A stretch of 16,610 nt of DNA from JBBDNV01 sp040877415 (GTDB lineage Bacteria; Planctomycetota; Planctomycetia; Pirellulales; PALSA-1355). Below the pieces are notes generated by a model, which did not search any database, was not told the DNA's origin, and saw nothing but the letters and a program-made list of their open reading frames with translations. The translations under genes were made by a program, and so were the position numbers. Of the stretch, positions 14,568 through 16,610 are shown in pieces. Position 1 is the first letter of the stretch, and each line of letters begins with the position of its first letter. Location: the NCBI GenBank assembly GCA_040877415.1, contig JBBDNV010000135.1, positions 1-16,610 of the forward strand, written 5' to 3'.

Positions 14568-14627
14568 CTTTCGCGAGGCCGCCCGACGAGGGCGACGGCG
14601 GCAAGCCGGTCGAGAACCGCGCGAAAG
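14568..14627 (-). terminator. Possible terminator-like stem after the response regulator
   Basis: CTTTCGCG (14568-14575) and CGCGAAAG (14620-14627) are perfect 8-bp inverted arms with a long GC-rich loop, just after the response regulator stop codon on the minus strand. There is no T-run, so an intrinsic terminator is not certain. Confidence 0.3.
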
Positions 14628-14637
14628 GCTCCGACCG

Positions 14638-15270
14638 CTATACAAGACCCTTGCGCACTGCCCACACGGCCGCCTGCGTGCGGTCCGAGACGCCGATCTT
14701 GCGCAAGATGTGTTGAACGTGTTCCTTGACGGTTTCGTAGCTGATGTGCAAGGCCAGCGCGATTTCCTTGTTGGTCAATCCAAAAGCCAACTGCCTGAGC
14801 ACTTCGCTTTCGCGCTGCGTGAGTGGAACTTCCACGTCCCCGGTCAATCGCGGCGTGGCCAAGGCGCCGGTGACCCGTCGCAGCTCGTCGCGCGTCCAGG
14901 CACTTTCGCCGGCGGCCGCCCTTCGAATCGCATCGATCAGCTTGTCCTTTGCAATCCCCTTCAGCACGAAACCGCAAGCGCCCAACGCAACCGCCCGCGC
15001 CACGTACGTGGGGTTGTCGTAGGTCGAAAGGATGAGAATCGGCATATTGGCGCGGTCCAGCTTGATCCGACCCAGTGCGTTCAGCCCGTCCCCGTCCGGC
15101 ATGCGAATGTCCATCAAGACCACGTCGGGATCGTGCTTGAGCGTCAGGCGCAAGGCCTGTTCTCCCGAGGCGGCTTCGGCGACGATCTTGATGTCGGTGC
15201 CAGCAAGCAGGCTTCTCAGCCCGGCCCGCACCACCTCGTGATCGTCGGCGATCAGCAGTTTAATGCTCAT
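14638..15270 (-). CDS. NarL/FixJ-type response regulator (LuxR HTH)
   Basis: A 210-residue two-component regulator. The receiver domain (1-120) has the acidic pair D9/D10, phospho-acceptor D54 in VVLMDIRMPDGDG, S82/T83 and K104. A linker follows, then a LuxR-type helix-turn-helix (about 149-210: LTQRESEVLRQLAFGLTNKEIALALHISYETVKEHVQHILRKIGV). Length and layout are standard. ATG 15270 has AGGAG about 8 nt upstream. No sensor kinase gene is adjacent within the window, so it is an orphan here and its signal is unknown. A pair of 17-bp repeats about 85-120 bp upstream of the start could be its own or another regulator's operator. Confidence 0.94.
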   Translation of the reverse strand: MSIKLLIADDHEVVRAGLRSLLAGTDIKIVAEAASGEQALRLTLKHDPDVVLMDIRMPDGDGLNALGRIKLDRANMPILILSTYDNPTYVARAVALGACGFVLKGIAKDKLIDAIRRAAAGESAWTRDELRRVTGALATPRLTGDVEVPLTQRESEVLRQLAFGLTNKEIALALHISYETVKEHVQHILRKIGVSDRTQAAVWAVRKGLV

Positions 15271-15352
15271 GGATCCAGCTCCTAAAGCTTTTCTGTCTAG
15301 GGACTAATGCAGAAGTGTGAGGCTCCGCGCGGCAATCTTCCGAGATGTGGCA

Positions 15353-15390
15353 ATGCGAATTCGCATACCGGCGGTGCGAATTATCATACC
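15353..15390 (-). promoter_or_regulatory. Possible tandem operator
   Basis: ATGCGAATTCGCAT (15353-15366) is a perfect 14-bp palindrome followed by ACC. A second copy, GTGCGAATTATCATACC (15374-15390), matches the first 17-mer at 14 of 17 positions, with starts 21 bp apart, close to two helical turns. It lies upstream of the response regulator gene. The rest of 15271-15584 holds C-rich runs and no gene. Confidence 0.45.
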
Positions 15391-15584
15391 AATGGAATGC
15401 CCCGATCAGACCCCCCCTTGCCCAAGCAAGATTTCTTCCTAGTGTTGCTCCTAAAGAGCGGGGATGCCAGCCCCCCCTTCCAGAATTGGACCAGGATCCG
15501 CTGGGCGTCAGCCCCGCCTCGGCGCTCGGAATGCCGAAACGCGGCCCAGGTAGACCCGACGAGCCGATGAGTTGGCAGTCGCAG

Positions 15585-16226
15585 CTACCGGTCTTGCCCT
15601 GCCATTTTTCGAAAATAGGGCTCAACCGACTTCATGTCGAATGGCTTCAACACGAGCACGCTATCTGATCCGCCGTCGGCGGATCGGTGGGTCTCTTGGC
15701 CGGTGACTTCGAAGACATCGAGCATTTCCAGGTCCGATCCCTCGTCCACGTTTCGCGTCGGCAGACCGCGCACCAGAAACCGAACCGGCTGGACGACCGT
15801 TTCGCGCTGAGCTTGGAAACGGTGTACCGTGGTCACCACCACGGGAAAGAAGCCACGCACCAAGAGCGCGTCGTCCGAAACGACCTGGTCGACGTGGCAG
15901 GATAGCCGCGGCAGACGTCCGATCGCGCCCACTTGAGGGGGAAAGGCGATCGGCGGCACGACCGGGCGCTCGTTCGACCGCAATACGCGCAACTGCTCCT
16001 CTAGGTTGGCGATGTGACGGCTTGCCTCGCGCGTCTGGGGGGCTTGCCGGCGCAGTCCACGCAACTCGTGCTCAAGGTTTAGAATCGCGCCGCGCTTCGA
16101 CGTCTCACATAGCTTCAGAAACTTCTCGATCTTGGCCGGTACCGCCCCCTCTTGGGCCACCCCGGTCTCGGCGACCGCCAGCAAGCACAATAGACATGCC
16201 AGACCAAATCGAGAAATTCCCGTCAT
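15585..16226 (-). CDS. Secreted coiled-coil protein of unknown function
   Basis: A 213-residue protein with a signal peptide (ISRFGLACLLCLLAVAETGVAQ, about 4-25). A probable coiled coil follows from about 31 to 85 (KIEKFLKLCETSKRGAILNLEHELRGLRR ... IANLEEQLRVLRS, written here in parts). A proline-bearing linker (VVPPIAFPPQ) then leads to a beta-rich C-terminal domain that contains GFFPVVVTTVHRFQ and ends in DMKSVEPYFRKM. No enzymatic motif or known family was recognised. ATG 16226 is chosen because the signal peptide starts there; the frame is open to 16295 but that extension is polar and lacks a ribosome site. The ribosome site at 16226 (AGAG) is weak. Divergent from the acyl carrier protein gene. 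Confidence 0.7.
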   Translation of the reverse strand: MTGISRFGLACLLCLLAVAETGVAQEGAVPAKIEKFLKLCETSKRGAILNLEHELRGLRRQAPQTREASRHIANLEEQLRVLRSNERPVVPPIAFPPQVGAIGRLPRLSCHVDQVVSDDALLVRGFFPVVVTTVHRFQAQRETVVQPVRFLVRGLPTRNVDEGSDLEMLDVFEVTGQETHRSADGGSDSVLVLKPFDMKSVEPYFRKMAGQDR

Positions 16227-16436
16227 TCGATCTCTGTTATAAGCCGAGTCAAACCCAGGCGAATAAGACGACCCGTCAACTCCCGATTGTCGCATGCCGA
16301 GCTTCCGGCGCGGTACGTTAGCCCCTCGACGTCGTGACTGGCGACACTCGGCCCGCCGTGGGTGCCCAGTCTGACGCCTTTGTCCACGCTCCTTGAGCCC
16401 CCTAGGATGTCACGCTAGACTGGCCGTTACTGGTTT

Positions 16437-16449
16437 GTCAACGGTTGAC
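16437..16449. promoter_or_regulatory. Palindrome upstream of the acyl carrier protein gene
   Basis: GTCAAC-G-GTTGAC is a perfect 6-1-6 inverted repeat in the 296-bp divergent region (16227-16522), about 75 bp before the carrier protein start. It could be a repressor or activator site. The overlapping TTGACG could also be a -35 element, but I see no good -10 box. Confidence 0.3.
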
Positions 16450-16522
16450 GGTTTTGCGGCCGATAAACAAACGGATAACGAGAAGCGGACGCCAGATTTT
16501 GAATAACCGGAGGTGGCAAGCG

Positions 16523-16610
16523 ATGGCGGCGACGAAGGAGGAGGTGTTCTCGAAGGTGCAGGCGGCGCTGGTCGATGCGCTGGGGGTCGATGAGGATGAG
16601 GTCACGCCCG
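16523..16610 (+). CDS. Acyl carrier protein, N-terminal part (cut by window edge)
   Basis: The start MAATKEEVFSKVQAALVDAL runs into GVDEDEVTP at the window end. This matches the first helix and first loop of acyl carrier proteins, which carry acyl chains on a phosphopantetheine attached to a later Ser (DSL or ESL motif, not in the window). GGAGGT (16509-16514) lies 8 nt before ATG 16523. Whether it is the main fatty-acid ACP or a specialised one cannot be told from 29 residues. Confidence 0.8.
   Translation, partial: MAATKEEVFSKVQAALVDALGVDEDEVTP

Noticed and set aside
15667..15685. Perfect GATCCGCC/GGCGGATC palindrome
   Set aside because: It lies inside the secreted protein's coding sequence, where it reads through normal codons (SADGGSD), so a regulatory role is not supported.

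Overview
The window looks like chromosomal DNA of a GC-rich planctomycete, probably Pirellulales-like. This is an inference from the gene set and repeats: a secreted S1-type arylsulfatase, a secreted purple-acid-phosphatase-like enzyme, an exported alpha/beta hydrolase, a mandelate racemase/muconate lactonizing (enolase superfamily) enzyme, and several kinds of short palindromic or tandem intergenic repeats with CCTGTTGAT/CCTGTCGAT units. No rRNA, tRNA or CRISPR array was seen.

Layout. 1-1320: zinc-dependent alcohol dehydrogenase (+), convergent with a metallophosphoesterase (-, 1328-2692). 2693-3791: a 1.1 kb non-coding stretch with inverted repeats, a hairpin cluster ending in a strong intrinsic terminator (candidate small RNA, about 3254-3391), and a promoter-like site. 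3792-4930: a two-gene unit, made of a 305-residue protein with an HExxE motif (putative metallopeptidase-like) and a 65-residue basic protein that repeats a motif found in the first protein's C-terminal tail. 5109-7415: arylsulfatase, followed by a palindromic terminator-like repeat and a convergent sirtuin (7509-8282, -). 8452-8859: tandem repeats abutting the 3' remnant of a DUF2283-like gene. 8860-9828: secreted esterase-like hydrolase (-). 9829-10353: palindromic repeats.

10354-12404 is the most island-like part: an HNH-like zinc protein and, upstream on the same strand, a two-TM protein of visibly lower GC. Upstream of these lies a degraded C-terminus of an integron-type tyrosine recombinase (IntI-like). 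The region is bracketed by two inverted copies of a 44-51 bp palindromic repeat at 9893 and 12931. 13002-14354: MR/MLE enzyme (-). 14469-14535: nested palindrome. 14638-15270: orphan NarL/LuxR response regulator (-), with a possible tandem operator upstream. 15585-16226: secreted coiled-coil protein (-). 16523-end: start of an acyl carrier protein (+), cut by the window edge.

Most genes appear to be single transcription units for catabolic or exported enzymes. The two clusters that look like systems are the HExxE protein with its small partner, and the TM/HNH pair next to the recombinase relic. Function is unproven for both.
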